From Stramonita haemastoma (taxonomy: Eukaryota; Mollusca; Gastropoda; Neogastropoda; Muricidae), in assembly GCA_030674155.1 (NCBI GenBank), contig CM060334.1:15726986-15765776 (forward strand): a DNA stretch of 38,791 nucleotides, in the 5' to 3' direction. The notes beneath the pieces were generated by a model, which was not told the DNA's origin, ran no database searches, and saw nothing but the letters and a program-made list of their open reading frames with translations. Positions 18,369 to 29,754 of the stretch are shown one piece after another (position 1 is the stretch's first letter; each line of letters begins with the position of its first letter). Both the position numbers and the translations under genes were made by a program.

Positions 18369-18878
18369 TGGTTTCTAGTCCTTTTGCCCCGGTTAAGAGC
18401 TAGCAGTCGGAAAATGAAGTGTGGCTAAATTTTTTAAAACCCTCTCAAATAGAGACCAGGCATAAAGAAACATGACCAAAAAAACCGCATGATATACTTA
18501 AAAAAAAGACAACGACCTTGATAAAAGTAACAACCATGATCACTTCTAACAACAGTCCTGATAACGAGAACTAACTTGCAATATCACAACGTGATGCAGA
18601 TGAAACAATTCAATGTTTGGGGGAGGGGGTAGTTGTAATGGTGTTTTTGTTTTGTTTCTGCTTGTGGTAGCGGGGTGGTGTTTTAATTAGGGAGGAGGGG
18701 GGCATCATAATCTTGTGGTCTTTTGTTTCTTCAGTGATATGATCCAGGCTGGCACTGGATGTAAAGAAGAAGAAAAAAAAAAAACATCCCCTAAAAAGCA
18801 ACAACAACAAAAACAACAAACAACCCCACATCCCGTCAGTGCTTTTCTGTAACCATCAAATTCAAGAATTTTGTTTTG

Positions 18879-18880
<2 letters not shown>
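18369..18880. other. Unique AT-rich spacer
   Basis: Contains A12 near 18773-18784 and ACA-rich patches. Nothing else is recognised. Confidence 0.4.
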
Positions 18881-18962
<82 letters not shown>

Positions 18963-18980
18963 ATAAAAGAATAAAAAAAA

Positions 18981-19056
<76 letters not shown>

Positions 19057-19176
19057 CCTCGATATAAAAAAATCCAATCCAATCAATCAAATCAATCAAT
19101 CAAATCTCTCTCTCTCCTCGTCTCTCTCTCTGTCTCTCTCTCTCTCCTCCCCCCTCCCTCCCTCTCCCTCCCTCCC

Positions 19177-19235
<59 letters not shown>

Positions 19236-19300
19236 GCCGGATGAAAAAAAGTATGTAATGCTTACTTACTCTGTTACCCTTGAAAAATAAAGATTATTCA

Positions 19301-19392
<92 letters not shown>
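18881..19392. repeat. Four CT arrays separated by SINE-end motifs
   Basis: CT blocks at 18881-18959, 18980-19051, about 19105-19232 (with CCCTCC variants) and 19305-19392. Between the first three lies CTCGATATAAAAGAA or CCTCGATATAAAAAAA, the terminal motif of the 6153-6482 SINE family. Before the fourth block, 19236-19300 is a SINE tail (CCGGATGAAAAAAAGTATGT, ATGCTTACTTACTCTGTTAC). The arrays appear to have grown from SINE ends. Confidence 0.85.
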
Positions 19393-19394
<2 letters not shown>

Positions 19395-19683
19395 GGCCAA
19401 CACTAACACAAGGCGGCGGTCAGTGCTCGGACTGCCTGCCTGCCCCACATCTTAGTGTCAGCTAGCCAGCGGGATAATCCCCCAGAAAGGCGATTGGGGC
19501 CTACAGGCCACTGTGGTCTGATCCCTGGTCAAAGGGAACCGCCGCTTCCAGACTGACCGCTTCACAGCGCCCACTGTTACGTGACGTTACGGAATGCCCG
19601 AAGCTAGCCGGCTCAGCAAAAAAAAAGCCTAGTATAGGCGGTCACTGTGTCGCTAGGATTGTAATGGGTAGTTAGTCTGAGAT
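19393..19683. other. GC-richer unique sequence with CRE-like motif
   Basis: Clearly higher GC than its surroundings, with several CpGs and GTTACGTGACGTTACGG at 19576-19592 (a CRE-like TGACGTTA). It could be a small regulatory region, but there is no TATA box or adjacent exon. Confidence 0.3.
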
Positions 19684-19970
19684 TTACGGAGAGAGGGGGG
19701 AAGGGGGTAGGAGTGAGAGGAGGGAAGAGAGAGGGGGGAGATTGGAGAGAGATGGGGGTAAGGGAGGGGAGAGAGAGAGATGGGAGAGAGAAGGGGAGAG
19801 AGAGAGAGACGGAGATGGGAGAAAGAGAGAAATGGGGGGAGAGAGGTCGGACAGAGAGAGATGATGGGGTGATGGGAGAGAGAAGGAGGGAGGGGGGGGG
19901 GGTAGAGAGAGAGTAATGGAAGAGAGAGGCTAAGGTGAGAGAGACAGAGGGGGGTAGGAGAGGAGGAGGT
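19684..19970. repeat. GGGAGA-rich purine tract
   Basis: Degenerate GAGAGGGGG units on the plus strand. The minus strand reads as false Ser/Pro/Leu-rich protein. Confidence 0.85.
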
Positions 19971-19994
19971 ACATACATGCATAGCGCACATATT

Positions 19995-20079
19995 ATACAT
20001 ATATACATACATACATACATACATACATACATACATACATACATACATACATACATACATACATACATACATACATACA

Positions 20080-20110
<31 letters not shown>

Positions 20111-20270
20111 GACGCATACATACGTACATACATACATACATACATACATACATACATACATACATACATACATACATACATACATACATACATACATACA
20201 TACATACATACATACATACATAAATACTTGCATACTTGCATACATACATATGTACATACATAATATACGT
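19995..20270. repeat. CATA tetranucleotide array
   Basis: About 55 CATA units, interrupted at 20109-20126 (TATGACGCATACATACGT) and degenerate after 20220. Tyr/Val/Cys/Met and His/Thr/Tyr/Ile frames are artefacts. Confidence 0.97.
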
Positions 20271-20412
20271 ACATACATAATATACGCAACAAATAAAGAC
20301 AAAACTGGAAAATATCTGTTAAGCTCGGTTTTGCTATACTGACATCAACAAGACTTAATGCAACTTTTCATTTTGCTGCTTATTTGTTTTGTTTTCTTTC
20401 TTTAATGGTGGT

Positions 20413-20434
20413 TCTCTCTCTCCCTCTCTCTCCC

Positions 20435-20493
<59 letters not shown>
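20413..20493. repeat. CT array
   Basis: CT tract with CCCTC interruptions at both ends. Confidence 0.95.
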
Positions 20494-20496
<3 letters not shown>

Positions 20497-20638
20497 CCTT
20501 CTTACTTGTTTTTTGGTTTACTTTCAATGAAGAAAACGTAAACAAGAAAAGAATAGTGAGGAAAGTCACTGCTTGTATTCATATGATAGTTTTACTGGGT
20601 CTATAAATACAGTGGTGTGTGCATGCACGCAAGTAGAC

Positions 20639-20665
20639 ATGCACACACACACACACACACACACA

Positions 20666-20708
<43 letters not shown>

Positions 20709-20715
20709 GCGCGCG
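20639..20715. repeat. CA to CGCA to CG array
   Basis: CA units pass into GCAC tetranucleotides (about 12) and finally CGCGCG, a stepwise CpG-gaining array. Confidence 0.93.
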
Positions 20716-20810
20716 CTCTCAGCACAAATTTTCTTACGCTTGGACGCCACGTACTCACACGTATGTACTCGAATCATACACACGCGCGCACGCACACATA
20801 TAAAATGAAA

Positions 20811-20811
20811 A

Positions 20812-20848
<37 letters not shown>

Positions 20849-20869
20849 GTAGTAGTAGTAGTCGTCTCT

Positions 20870-20930
<61 letters not shown>

Positions 20931-20976
20931 GCTACTAATCTATTACGGCTAGTCGTTTACTACTACTACTAGTCGT

Positions 20977-21039
<63 letters not shown>

Positions 21040-21095
21040 ACTACTACTACTACTACTACTACTACTAGTCTACTACAACTACTTCTACTACTAAT

Positions 21096-21129
<34 letters not shown>

Positions 21130-21131
21130 AA
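20811..21131. repeat. ACT trinucleotide array with internal inversions
   Basis: Nearly 100 ACT units. At 20833-20862 it flips into AGT, giving a perfect 30-bp (ACT)5(AGT)5 palindrome centred on CTAG. Further CTAG switch points occur near 20969 and 21066. Confidence 0.95.
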
Positions 21132-21134
21132 CTC

Positions 21135-21154
21135 CACGCGCGCGCGCGCGCGCG

Positions 21155-21213
<59 letters not shown>

Positions 21214-21276
21214 GCACGCACACACAACACACACACGCTCTCTCTCTGTCTCTCTGTCTCTCTGTCTCTCTGTCTG

Positions 21277-21344
<68 letters not shown>
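21135..21344. repeat. CG / CA / CT compound array
   Basis: (CG)n at 21135-21154, CA with CGCA to about 21236, then CTCTGT and CT to 21344. Confidence 0.95.
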
Positions 21345-21347
<3 letters not shown>

Positions 21348-21744
21348 CAAGCCTTAATCAATCAAAACAAATCTCACTCCCTCGCTCTAAGCTTGGAACA
21401 CAACAAAGTGGAAAGAGAGACAAAACACCACAAGGGAGGCATTGAGCGTGTGCAGGTACAGGTAAACCAGCAGTCGGATCAGACGTGGAACAAGTCAGAA
21501 CTGGTTCTCTAACAACCCCCACCCACCCTACTATCCTAATTGTCCCAACAGCACTTGGCGACAGGACAACAGTTGACAGACTGGGCCTCTACCGCTGGGC
21601 TGCGTTCAAAACGCCACAGCTGTACAGTTCTGTGCTGTTTTTTTATGTGCTGGCTGAACGGGACTGAGCTGAGATGGGCTTGGCTGTGTAGTGCTTTGTG
21701 CATAACTTGCGAACTCAAGCTGAACGGTTGCCGATCCAGTCCTC
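21345..21744. other. Unique sequence
   Basis: Contains GCTGAACGGGACTGAGCTGA and similar GC-moderate sequence. I looked for exon framing on both strands and found none. Confidence 0.4.
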
Positions 21745-22060
21745 TTTTGGTGGATCATAGGTCTAGCAGTAACGACACCTTTCCAGAAAACGAAAGGTCA
21801 CAGGTTCGATTCCCGGCTTAATAGTCAACGTGGAGTTTTCTCCGTCCACTAAATCATGGGTAGTGGTCTGAATGCACATCTTTCGGATAATACGATAAAC
21901 AAAACTTCTATAATATGTAAAAGCACATGCAAAAAAAACAACAACAACAAAAGACGGTACCAGGAGAGCTGTGCGTGGTAGAATTCTGTTAAAAGAGTTG
22001 TCCTGATCGGGAAACCGAATACACAACAGTTTAGTAATGGATAACTTGGCAGCTGTGGTG
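21745..22060 (+). mobile_element. Eroded SINE (5319-5729 family)
   Basis: An A-box-like GGATCATAGGTCTAGCAGTA, the B box AGGTTCGATTCCCGG at 21802, CATCTTTCGGATAATACGAT (shared core), GGTAGAATTCTGTTAAAAG and AGTTGTCCTGATCGGGAAAC occur in family order but well diverged. Confidence 0.65.
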
Positions 22061-22289
22061 AAGAGTACATGAAATGTTCCACACTGTGTGACACCTCCTT
22101 GAAGAGCTGAAAGCTACAAAGGGACTCTCGTTCCATCTAGCTAGATTAAAAACTAACTTTCACCTTCACTGCTGTTAAAGCATGAACAGTTAAGGTACTT
22201 GAGTTTAAAATCTATATCCTACACTTCACTCAAAACCATTTTGCAATAATTATGTTCTGCTTCTTGGAGAAAATCTGAGACTGCACGTG

Positions 22290-22570
22290 CTTGTTCGTTT
22301 GGGGGTATGCTCCTTTTTTGGAAACACAGAGGCTGTGACTCAAATCCCATATGATCTCCGGACTTGGAATACGGCTACCTTCACGACAGGCAAAAATGGC
22401 TGCATACACAAAGTCTATCATTGATTAAACCTCAAAAATTTACCCGAGGAATAAGAGGGGGTGGGATATGGCGGAGTCCCGAATAATGCTTGTTTTTCTA
22501 CCTTTTCAGTGGATTGTAAGAATGATCTGAATGCTAATCTTTTGGATGAAATGAAAACTTGAGGACCAGT
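22290..22570 (+). mobile_element. Two eroded SINE pieces
   Basis: 22368-22440 resembles a SINE 3' end (GGAATACGGCTACCTTCACG, GGCTGCATACACAAAGTC). 22490-22570 resembles the shared core (GAATGCTAATCTTTTGGATG). Both are old. Confidence 0.5.
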
Positions 22571-22769
22571 GGGCAATATGCAGACTTGACCGAACTTCTA
22601 TTGAAACTCCTTGAGGGGTCGTTGAGGCACTTCACTGAGTTTTTCAGGCAAAGTGAAACCTGAGAGCCCATCCCTCTCCAGTTTACAAGGTGCATACTGG
22701 GTATGTTCGTGGCTTCCATGCCATCGGTCATAATAAGCGTGCTCTTCTACAAACGTTAATCCACCCTTT

Positions 22770-22985
22770 TCCCTTTTTCTCAAAGTGCATTAGCTTTTAG
22801 GGCTTTGGTGAGTGCGCAAAAAGTTCCGTGTCTGTTCGTACACAGGACCACGATTTACAGTTTGAACCGAAGGATTTTCAGATGGAGCTAAGTCAATACC
22901 AATGTTAAATCAAGAGGAAAAGCCTCTCGAACAGGTACCTCAGTGGAGACTCGAACCTTCACCTTCAGTTACCGTCATATTTTCA
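22770..22985 (-). mobile_element. Eroded SINE, minus strand
   Basis: The reverse strand reads a B-box-like GGTTCGAGTCTCC, GAAAATCCTTCGGTTCAAAC (degraded core) and GTGTACGAACAGACACGG, and ends GCACTTTGAGAAAAAGGG. Confidence 0.5.
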
Positions 22986-22996
22986 TGAGCATCACA

Positions 22997-23098
22997 GAAG
23001 TCGGAATGCGGCTACCTTAATGGTGGACAAGAACGGTCGCGTACGCAAAAATCCCACCACTGGTGAACCCCAGTCCTCTAGCCGAGGAGCGAAAAAAA
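22997..23098 (+). mobile_element. SINE 3' end
   Basis: AAGTCGGAATGCGGCTACCT, GGTCGCGTACGCAAAAATCC and CTCTAGCCGAGGAGCGAAAA form a well-conserved 3' end of the 12399-12791 family with an A tail. Confidence 0.75.
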
Positions 23099-23159
23099 AA
23101 ATCACGATGTTATCTGCCTCCTAAAGCATTATCAACCGAGTATGTTGCCTGAACCCATC

Positions 23160-23275
23160 TTTGATGACACTTGACCAACGTTTGTTAGATCTCCAAGCAC
23201 TTCAGTGACACTTGACAAACCTTTATGAAGACTCCTAGTACATGTACACTTGATGTTTGATATGCTCACACCCAC
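23160..23275. repeat. Degenerate 41-bp tandem repeat
   Basis: GACACTTGACCAACGTTTG (23166) and GACACTTGACAAACCTTTA (23207), with a weaker GTACACTTGATGTTTGA near 23244. Confidence 0.5.
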
Positions 23276-23546
23276 TACACAAAGGAAATCACTCATTGGT
23301 GGGATGACAGTGTAAGAATCAGAAAAGATCGGTGTGATCATTATTTTTTAAAAAGAAAAAAAGAAGAGCAATAGGACGCAAAGGGGAAGACGCTGAAATA
23401 AAACAGAAATAAGCAGAGGAGGAACACAGAAAGAAAAGAAGATAGAGTAAAATAGCCTTTGCTTATAGCATGTGTACTCTTTTGGACTAAATTAAAAAGG
23501 ATCCAATAGAACAAAAAAAGAAAACAAGTTATAAAAAAATAACAGT

Positions 23547-23549
<3 letters not shown>

Positions 23550-23618
<69 letters not shown>
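23550..23618. repeat. CT array
   Basis: About 33 CT units with one CCTC slip. Confidence 0.96.
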
Positions 23619-23619
<1 letters not shown>

Positions 23620-23797
23620 TTTTCTCAGCATAAATTCTTCGCTGAAAACTAAAGCACTTTTCAGCTGTACTTGATAGCTCCACATAACTTTGAACCATCG
23701 ATTAATCTTCGATTTTTCCGGATGTCGATAAAAGCAGAGAATGACTTTCAAGTAGACCTTGCCAAGTGATTGGGTTTTCATATAATATATTTCATAC

Positions 23798-23798
<1 letters not shown>

Positions 23799-23828
<30 letters not shown>

Positions 23829-23856
23829 ACATGTATATATAGATATAATTATATAG

Positions 23857-23890
<34 letters not shown>

Positions 23891-23897
23891 TTGTGTG

Positions 23898-23933
<36 letters not shown>

Positions 23934-23965
23934 ATGTGTGTGTATTGCGTGTGGGTGTGTGTGTG

Positions 23966-23996
<31 letters not shown>

Positions 23997-24036
23997 TGTG
24001 TGGTGTGTGTGTGTGTGTGTTGGTGTTGCTGTGGTG

Positions 24037-24088
<52 letters not shown>

Positions 24089-24089
24089 T
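23799..24089. repeat. TA / GT / GTGC compound array
   Basis: TA with GTATAC breaks to 23872, interrupted GT to 24028, then about 13 GTGC units to 24089. Confidence 0.95.
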
Positions 24090-24261
24090 CGTGTTGTTAT
24101 TTCGATCATCTGAGGATATCACTTGACCAAGATTTTCCTTAAATCCTTGAGGTGTGGTCAGAGCCCAACACTGACACTGCACTTTCAGGCAGTGTTTTGT
24201 GGAGCAAGCTGAACCTGGCGAAGCCTATACCTTTCCTGGTCGCAAAGTAATCGCAAGGCTA

Positions 24262-24632
24262 CGATAGGCCATGACCGGCCTACTCTTCTACGAAAACTGG
24301 TTGGATTTTTAGTGTACGATATGCATCTCGTTTTACAGCTTCTTCTACAAAACAGCACCGTACTTACTTACTTATTTATTCATTCATTCATTCATTCATT
24401 CATTCATTCATTCATTCATTCATTCATTCATTCATTCATTCATTCTTTTACTTCGAGAACTATGTAATAAGCATTCGTGTGCATTTTTTTACATCCAGCC
24501 TCCGTGCATGTGGTTGAATAAATTTTGTCGTCCGTTCCCACCAGCACAGTTAATGGCCTACTATATTTTTCCGAAAAGTGGAACAAGTTTTAACCTGCGT
24601 GCAATATGTTCCGCGTGCGTTCTCACACAGGA
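24262..24632 (-). mobile_element. Two minus-strand SINE pieces around a CATT array
   Basis: 24262-24335 is an eroded core (GGCCTACTCTTCTACGAAAA). A CATT array (24368-24446) follows. 24451-24632 is a clearer tail plus body (AAGCATTCGTGTGCATTTTT, GGCCTACTATATTTTTCCG, GTTTTAACCTGCGTGCAATA). The CATT array lies beyond the second piece's 3' end. Confidence 0.7.
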
Positions 24633-24884
24633 ATTGTGGTAATCGGCTGTGACTGTGGAGACTGGGCCAAATTTTACACATATGCGATACAATAGAAAGC
24701 GATTCAACACGATGCAATATGACAAACCATACTGCAACTTAACCACAAAAACATGACATATTCCAACTCTACAAAGGGATAAGGGCTCACTACGTCATAC
24801 AAAAAAAGTTGGGATACCAAAACCAATAAAGCAATGCGGAGACAGGCAAGAAAGGCACCACCCCTCCCCCCACCCCCCTCAATA

Positions 24885-24904
24885 CACACACACACACACA
24901 CACA

Positions 24905-24969
<65 letters not shown>
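24885..24969. repeat. CA array
   Basis: About 41 CA units with one CCA slip near 24910. Confidence 0.97.
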
Positions 24970-24971
<2 letters not shown>

Positions 24972-24972
24972 A

Positions 24973-25331
24973 TTTACAGAAAAGCATCGGCAAAACAAGC
25001 TGCCTCAACATTCAACTCCGAGTGGGAAGAGTATAGTTGAATACATTGATCATTTAGAGACTTGTACAAATGCTGTCAAAGAGAGAAAACTCAAGGCATT
25101 ATTTTTTAGGATAAGATTAAATGCTTTCGTGACAAAATTCAGCAAGGATGTTAAATGCTTATGTGGTGGATATATTTCAAATACCCATATCATACTTGAA
25201 TGTAAGAACTTAAAACATCATCTCCCTGCCTTTTCTGAGAATGCCATTGATGAAGTTTTGAACAATGTAAATCTAACGTTTGACATTGCTAAAGGTTTGT
25301 TGTTAAGTCCTATAGGGCATTTATTGTAGTT
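24973..25331 (+). mobile_element. Non-LTR retrotransposon ORF2 C-terminal fragment
   Basis: One open frame of about 119 codons runs from 24973 (after a stop at 24970) to TAG at 25330, with no ATG near its start. It is therefore a 5'-truncated insertion, not a gene. It reads RKLKALFFRIRLNAFVTKFS, then KCLCGGYISNTHIILECKNL. The arrangement C-x-C-G-x(7)-H-x(4)-C matches the CCHC motif found after the reverse transcriptase domain in many LINE ORF2 proteins. The preceding R-x-R-L-N segment is also typical. The family (Jockey, CR1, I and relatives) cannot be told from this piece. The frame is uninterrupted, suggesting a recent insertion. The left junction is a CA array, and the 3' UTR probably runs to about 25420. 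Confidence 0.7.
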
Positions 25332-25420
25332 CTTGTAGTTCTTTTGGTATTTTTAAATGTTCAATATTTTTCTTGATCTGTTAATGTTAAGAATACCTTT
25401 TATTTGCTGTTACTATTTAT

Positions 25421-25421
<1 letters not shown>
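25332..25421 (+). other. Probable 3' UTR of the LINE fragment
   Basis: T-rich sequence with TAGTTCTTGTAGTTC near-repeats after the stop codon, running into a CA array. The 3' end could not be set. Confidence 0.4.
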
Positions 25422-25492
<71 letters not shown>

Positions 25493-25523
25493 CGCGCGTG
25501 CGCGCGCGTACATACACATTAGA

Positions 25524-25597
<74 letters not shown>

Positions 25598-25668
25598 CTA
25601 TCCAGTCTCCTATCTTAGGGTCGTCTGGTATCACTTAAAGTGGAAAGACGTTAAAATTGAAGACTTAC

Positions 25669-25760
<92 letters not shown>
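25422..25760. repeat. CA, CT and CA arrays
   Basis: CA 25422-25489 ending in CGCGCG, CT about 25524-25593, a 75-bp unique spacer, then CA 25671-25760. The spacer phrase ACGTTAAAATTGAAGAC recurs as ACGTAAAATTGAAGACC at 32551, also next to CA arrays. Confidence 0.95.
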
Positions 25761-25762
<2 letters not shown>

Positions 25763-26947
25763 AATACATACAACACATCGGCTTGAAAACCTTACATAAC
25801 GATACAATATATAACAGTTACACAATACATTACACTACTTGTTTTCCACCAAATGTGTTGCCACTTTCGGCAACAGGCAGTAATAATCCGCAGAGACTGA
25901 AAGTGTACACAAGATTACCTACCAATCCGCTTATTCTTTCTTACCATTAGCTTTCTGACAGGAAAGTCACTTGTTGATTTCACTTTGACAGCAAATCTTT
26001 AGCAGCTTCTCAAAAAAGTAAGTATTGCCTTAGTATAATATAAGCCGAGTTGTTCCATTTACTACAATACTGCGTCTAGTTTTCATCCTTTTCAACATCG
26101 TACATAACATTGTACATTCAATAAATAAAATGATGTGCTGGATAATCAACGAATGCTTCGGAAAAACACACTGCCAATACTTGTAATTTTAGGCTTGGAC
26201 AGTTAAAACTAAAACGCGATTTCCATTCCCCGCTGTTGCAGTTGAAAAAAAAAAACGACAAGGATTACTCGTTTACATTTTTATACATATACAGATAGGC
26301 TGCTTCACACCGAAAAGTAAGCTTTCTTCGTCATTGATGTGAACTACACTGATATTTCAACTGTGAAAATCTGGTTTACTTTAGTCATTACGGTCAAACG
26401 AAAAACGCAAATGATCAAAATTAGTTAATCTCTTTGCCCCAAACTGCAAAACAAACATATTTCAATTTAAAAGACAAGAAAATACTTTAATCGAATCGAA
26501 CTGAAATGCTGGGTAAAGAAATGCGAACAAACCAATCAAAACTCTGGCAGCAGTTTTCAATCTTCCATTCACATTCAGTGTCAGAGCCCTGTAAATACTG
26601 ACAGAGCTGTAATACTGTCCATGCATTCCACAGTGAAAAGAAAAAGAAATACCAGAAGTAGACCGGCACACGAAGAACGAAAGAAAGGAAACTAAACTGA
26701 TCATAGGTTAAGAAAAAATAGAAGCACAAAAGAAAATAGAAGACAAGCAGCATAAAGGGGGGAGGGCCACAGCCAGAGCGAGAGACAGACAGAAAAACAG
26801 ACTGACAGACAAGATCGACAAGACATAGGAACAGATTGAGAGACGGAGTGGGAAGCAGACAGACAGTTACACAGACAGAAGTGGACTTTGAAAAATACCG
26901 AAACGAAAGACACAGAAAACAACGGGCGCGCTGGCGCGCGTGCACAC
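25761..26947. other. Unique AT-rich sequence
   Basis: About 1.2 kb without recognised repeats or exons. Purine-rich from 26690. Long minus-strand frames crossing it are extended by the neighbouring CA and CCA arrays and are not credible. Confidence 0.4.
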
Positions 26948-26980
26948 ACACACGCGTGCGCGTGCACACACACACACACC

Positions 26981-27062
<82 letters not shown>

Positions 27063-27155
27063 ACCACCACCACCACCACCACCACCACCACCACCACCAC
27101 CACACCACCACCACCACCACCACCACCACCACCAATAACAACAACAACCATAACA
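26948..27155. repeat. CA then CCA then AAC array
   Basis: CA to 27061, CCA units to 27134 and AACA-type units to about 27155. All G-free on the plus strand. Confidence 0.96.
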
Positions 27156-28254
27156 ACACAAACAACACTCACCTGACACAGAAGCAGGCAGACAACTCTG
27201 CACGCCAAGGGTTTTCCTCCGCAACCTCCCTCCCTCTCCTCCTTCCTCGTCTGCTATGTGCACATGCAAATCCCCCATCATGCTCAAGAGAGAGAGAGAA
27301 AAAAAAATAGGCAGCACACGAGCGACTTTTTTGTCCCAAAACGACGTCCACAGTCTATACTTTATGCAGTATTCACAAAATCCTTGGGCACACACACAGT
27401 TCCAATCCAGACATAAAAGTCTTGTTCATAATTATCAGCACGAGGTGTGTTGACAACGGGTATTGAGGTGCCTTTTCTTCCAAGTTTCTTTTCACAACAG
27501 CCCTCTCTCCCCCCTTATTTCTTTCGCTGGCTTTGTCAAGAGTGGGCGGAATTCTGGGGGAGGGAATTCATATTCATTGCAAGTTATTGACGCACGCATT
27601 TGGCCATTCGTCTTTATGGCTTTTCATTGAGTTTTTTGCAAGTAAACTTTGGAGTAGGTTTGGTCTTTTTTTCTTTTTCTTTCTTTTTCACTGCACTTCG
27701 AGGTAATGGTTTGTACGGTCTTGTTTAAGTATCGGGCTGCAGTCTATTTACTTTTCTGTCGTGGTTCAATAGCTTTTTTGTCATATGTTCGATTCTGTTT
27801 GGTTGGGATTTTTTATTCTTTTTACCAATCACATTCAAGTCTTTGTGAGTAGTCGGTTTTCTTGGGGTTTTTTAGGGGTAGGTGCTATGCTGGTTTGTTT
27901 TCCTGCTTTTTTCTAACTGTTAACTCGTCAGAAAATGGTTCTACCTTTATTTTTCTTTATTGAGCTTCTTTCTTTCTGCAGTCCGAGTCACTGCACTTGT
28001 CAACATGTAAACTGATTTTAGAAAACGGAAATTGGTTTTCCCATGTACAGAGAAACTAAATCACATCTACACAACGTAACCAGTTATGAACCAATATCTA
28101 GAATGCTGTACTGTCTGCAAATAGAAAACTTTTGTAGTATATCCAGTAGACTGCAAATTTCTGTGCTGTCAGAACAAACACTGGTAGTTGATGATGGTGG
28201 TGGTGGTGACAGTTTACCGTTTTCGGAATATTAAGATGTAATGTTACTTCAACG
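27156..28254. other. Unique sequence
   Basis: Composition shifts from GC-moderate (27170-27560, with a GGGCGG at 27542) to T-rich (27650-28000). No exon could be framed. A short GGT run lies at 28195-28208. Confidence 0.4.
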
Positions 28255-28740
28255 CGCTGTAATCCACATAAATTCAACACAGTTGGAATCAATATCAATT
28301 CAGCACATACGGAATCTATATGGATTTATCACAACTGAGATCAATATCAACTCTGCCGGTTGGAATCAACATGAAATTGACAGAGTTGAATTCAACATCA
28401 ATTCAGCAAGTTGAAATTACATCTATTTAAAAACCCACAATGGACGTCAACTCAACCTGTTGGCATAAACACCAACCCAGCATTGCAAAGTCAACACGAT
28501 ATTCACCACCATAGAATCCACATCAACGAACTCAGCAGATTCGAATCAGCATCAACTCAGCACGCTGGAACCAACATCACTTCTGGTAGGAATCAACAAT
28601 AGACGCAGCACTATGTTGATTGATTTTTTCAACTCTGTAGAATCACTATCAGTTCAGAACTGTAAAGTCAACACCAAATCAGCTCTTAAAAAGTAAATTC
28701 AGCGTCAATCCAGCTCTACAGAATCAACATCATTCACCAA
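28255..28740. repeat. Ancient degenerate minisatellite, about 26-bp unit
   Basis: GGAATCAACATCAAYTCAGC recurs in decayed form at roughly 25-30 bp steps (for example 28284, 28362, 28390, 28545 and 28720). It often pairs with a CAGCACGTTG-type spacer. Identity between units is low and spacing drifts. No continuous reading frame spans it. Confidence 0.7.
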
Positions 28741-29213
28741 GATAGCGTCGAAAGGTCGAGGTCTTTTCAGATACTGAACCCTTGGCCGCCTGAAACAAAG
28801 TGAAAAGCAAACATCAACATTTAAAAACAAGTTTTTCAAAAGTTCATGTATGGGGTTTTTCAAACTTTTTTAAAGAATGGTCAGGTTTTTAAGGAAATCT
28901 GCAAGACTATGAAGTATTTTACTTCACAAGTCTTTCAGAAAATAAACTGAGTTCCCTGCACAATATAAATTTTGCGCATGTAAAGGAATCAAAGGCAACA
29001 AAAGACAAAAATTCTGCGTTAAAAAATGTACCCTTATAAGCAAACAAAGAAGCAGTCAGACAACAAAACTTACTCTCACAAGCAAACAAGTAAGTAGGCA
29101 GAGAAAAAAGACAGGGAGATACCGAGCTCAGGCCTGCACTTTTCTCTTGTAGAAGTCTCTGACATGACTAACAAAGCAGCAGTGTAGTTTTTTGCATTGT
29201 ACTAAACAATTAA
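28741..29213. other. Unique AT-rich sequence
   Basis: AAGCAAACAAAGAAGCAGTC and AAGCAAACAAGTAAGTAGGC near 29040-29100 are a weak 50-bp duplication. Nothing else is seen. Confidence 0.4.
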
Positions 29214-29270
29214 GTACAGTTCAGTGCAGTGCAGTGCAGTACATTACAGCGCAGTACAGTACAGTACTTA
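29214..29270. repeat. Pentanucleotide CAGTG/CAGTA array
   Basis: Eleven or so five-base units (CAGTG, then TACAG), a second pentamer array of different sequence from 10247-10675. Confidence 0.85.
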
Positions 29271-29754
29271 TTCAAGGCCAAGTGTTGTGTTATTTACTGA
29301 TGTAAGCAAGATATCAAGACCTACATTAAATGCTTTGAAATGTTGAGCTTGCTTTCGTCTATGACAAACTCTTAAAATAACAACCTGTTCTATCCTAAGA
29401 AAGCATCTAAGTTGGAGTATGGCAGCCAATATGGCAATGTACTTGAAAACAGCCATACAAGCCACCTTTTCGTCAATCTTGTAAAAATCCACAGGGACGT
29501 ATATATAATCACAACTTCTACATATTGTCCAGTCTGAATTTCTCACTGTAATTCCAAGATGAGAAAAGTGAGACAAAGTACACGTTCTGGGAAATCCCAA
29601 GGGTGTTTACACTGAGAAAGGTTCAACAACAACAACAACAACAACAAGAATACAGTACAATGCAATAGATATAACACAAAGTGGAACCTGTCGAAATCTT
29701 GGGGAGGGGGCAGTTAAGATCTCTGACAGACTATTGCCTGCCCAGTGGTAGTGA
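29271..29754. other. Unique sequence with AAC array
   Basis: An AAC run lies at 29623-29647. The minus-strand frame 29268-29600 has no recognisable motif. Confidence 0.4.

Noticed and set aside
19613..20302. 229-residue minus frame rich in Tyr, Val, Cys and Met
   Set aside because: Product of the CATA array joined to a purine-rich tract.
26487..27395. 302-residue minus frame with Cys/Val and Gly/Trp runs
   Set aside because: Its centre is the CA/CCA array, and the flanking parts show no domain or splice logic.
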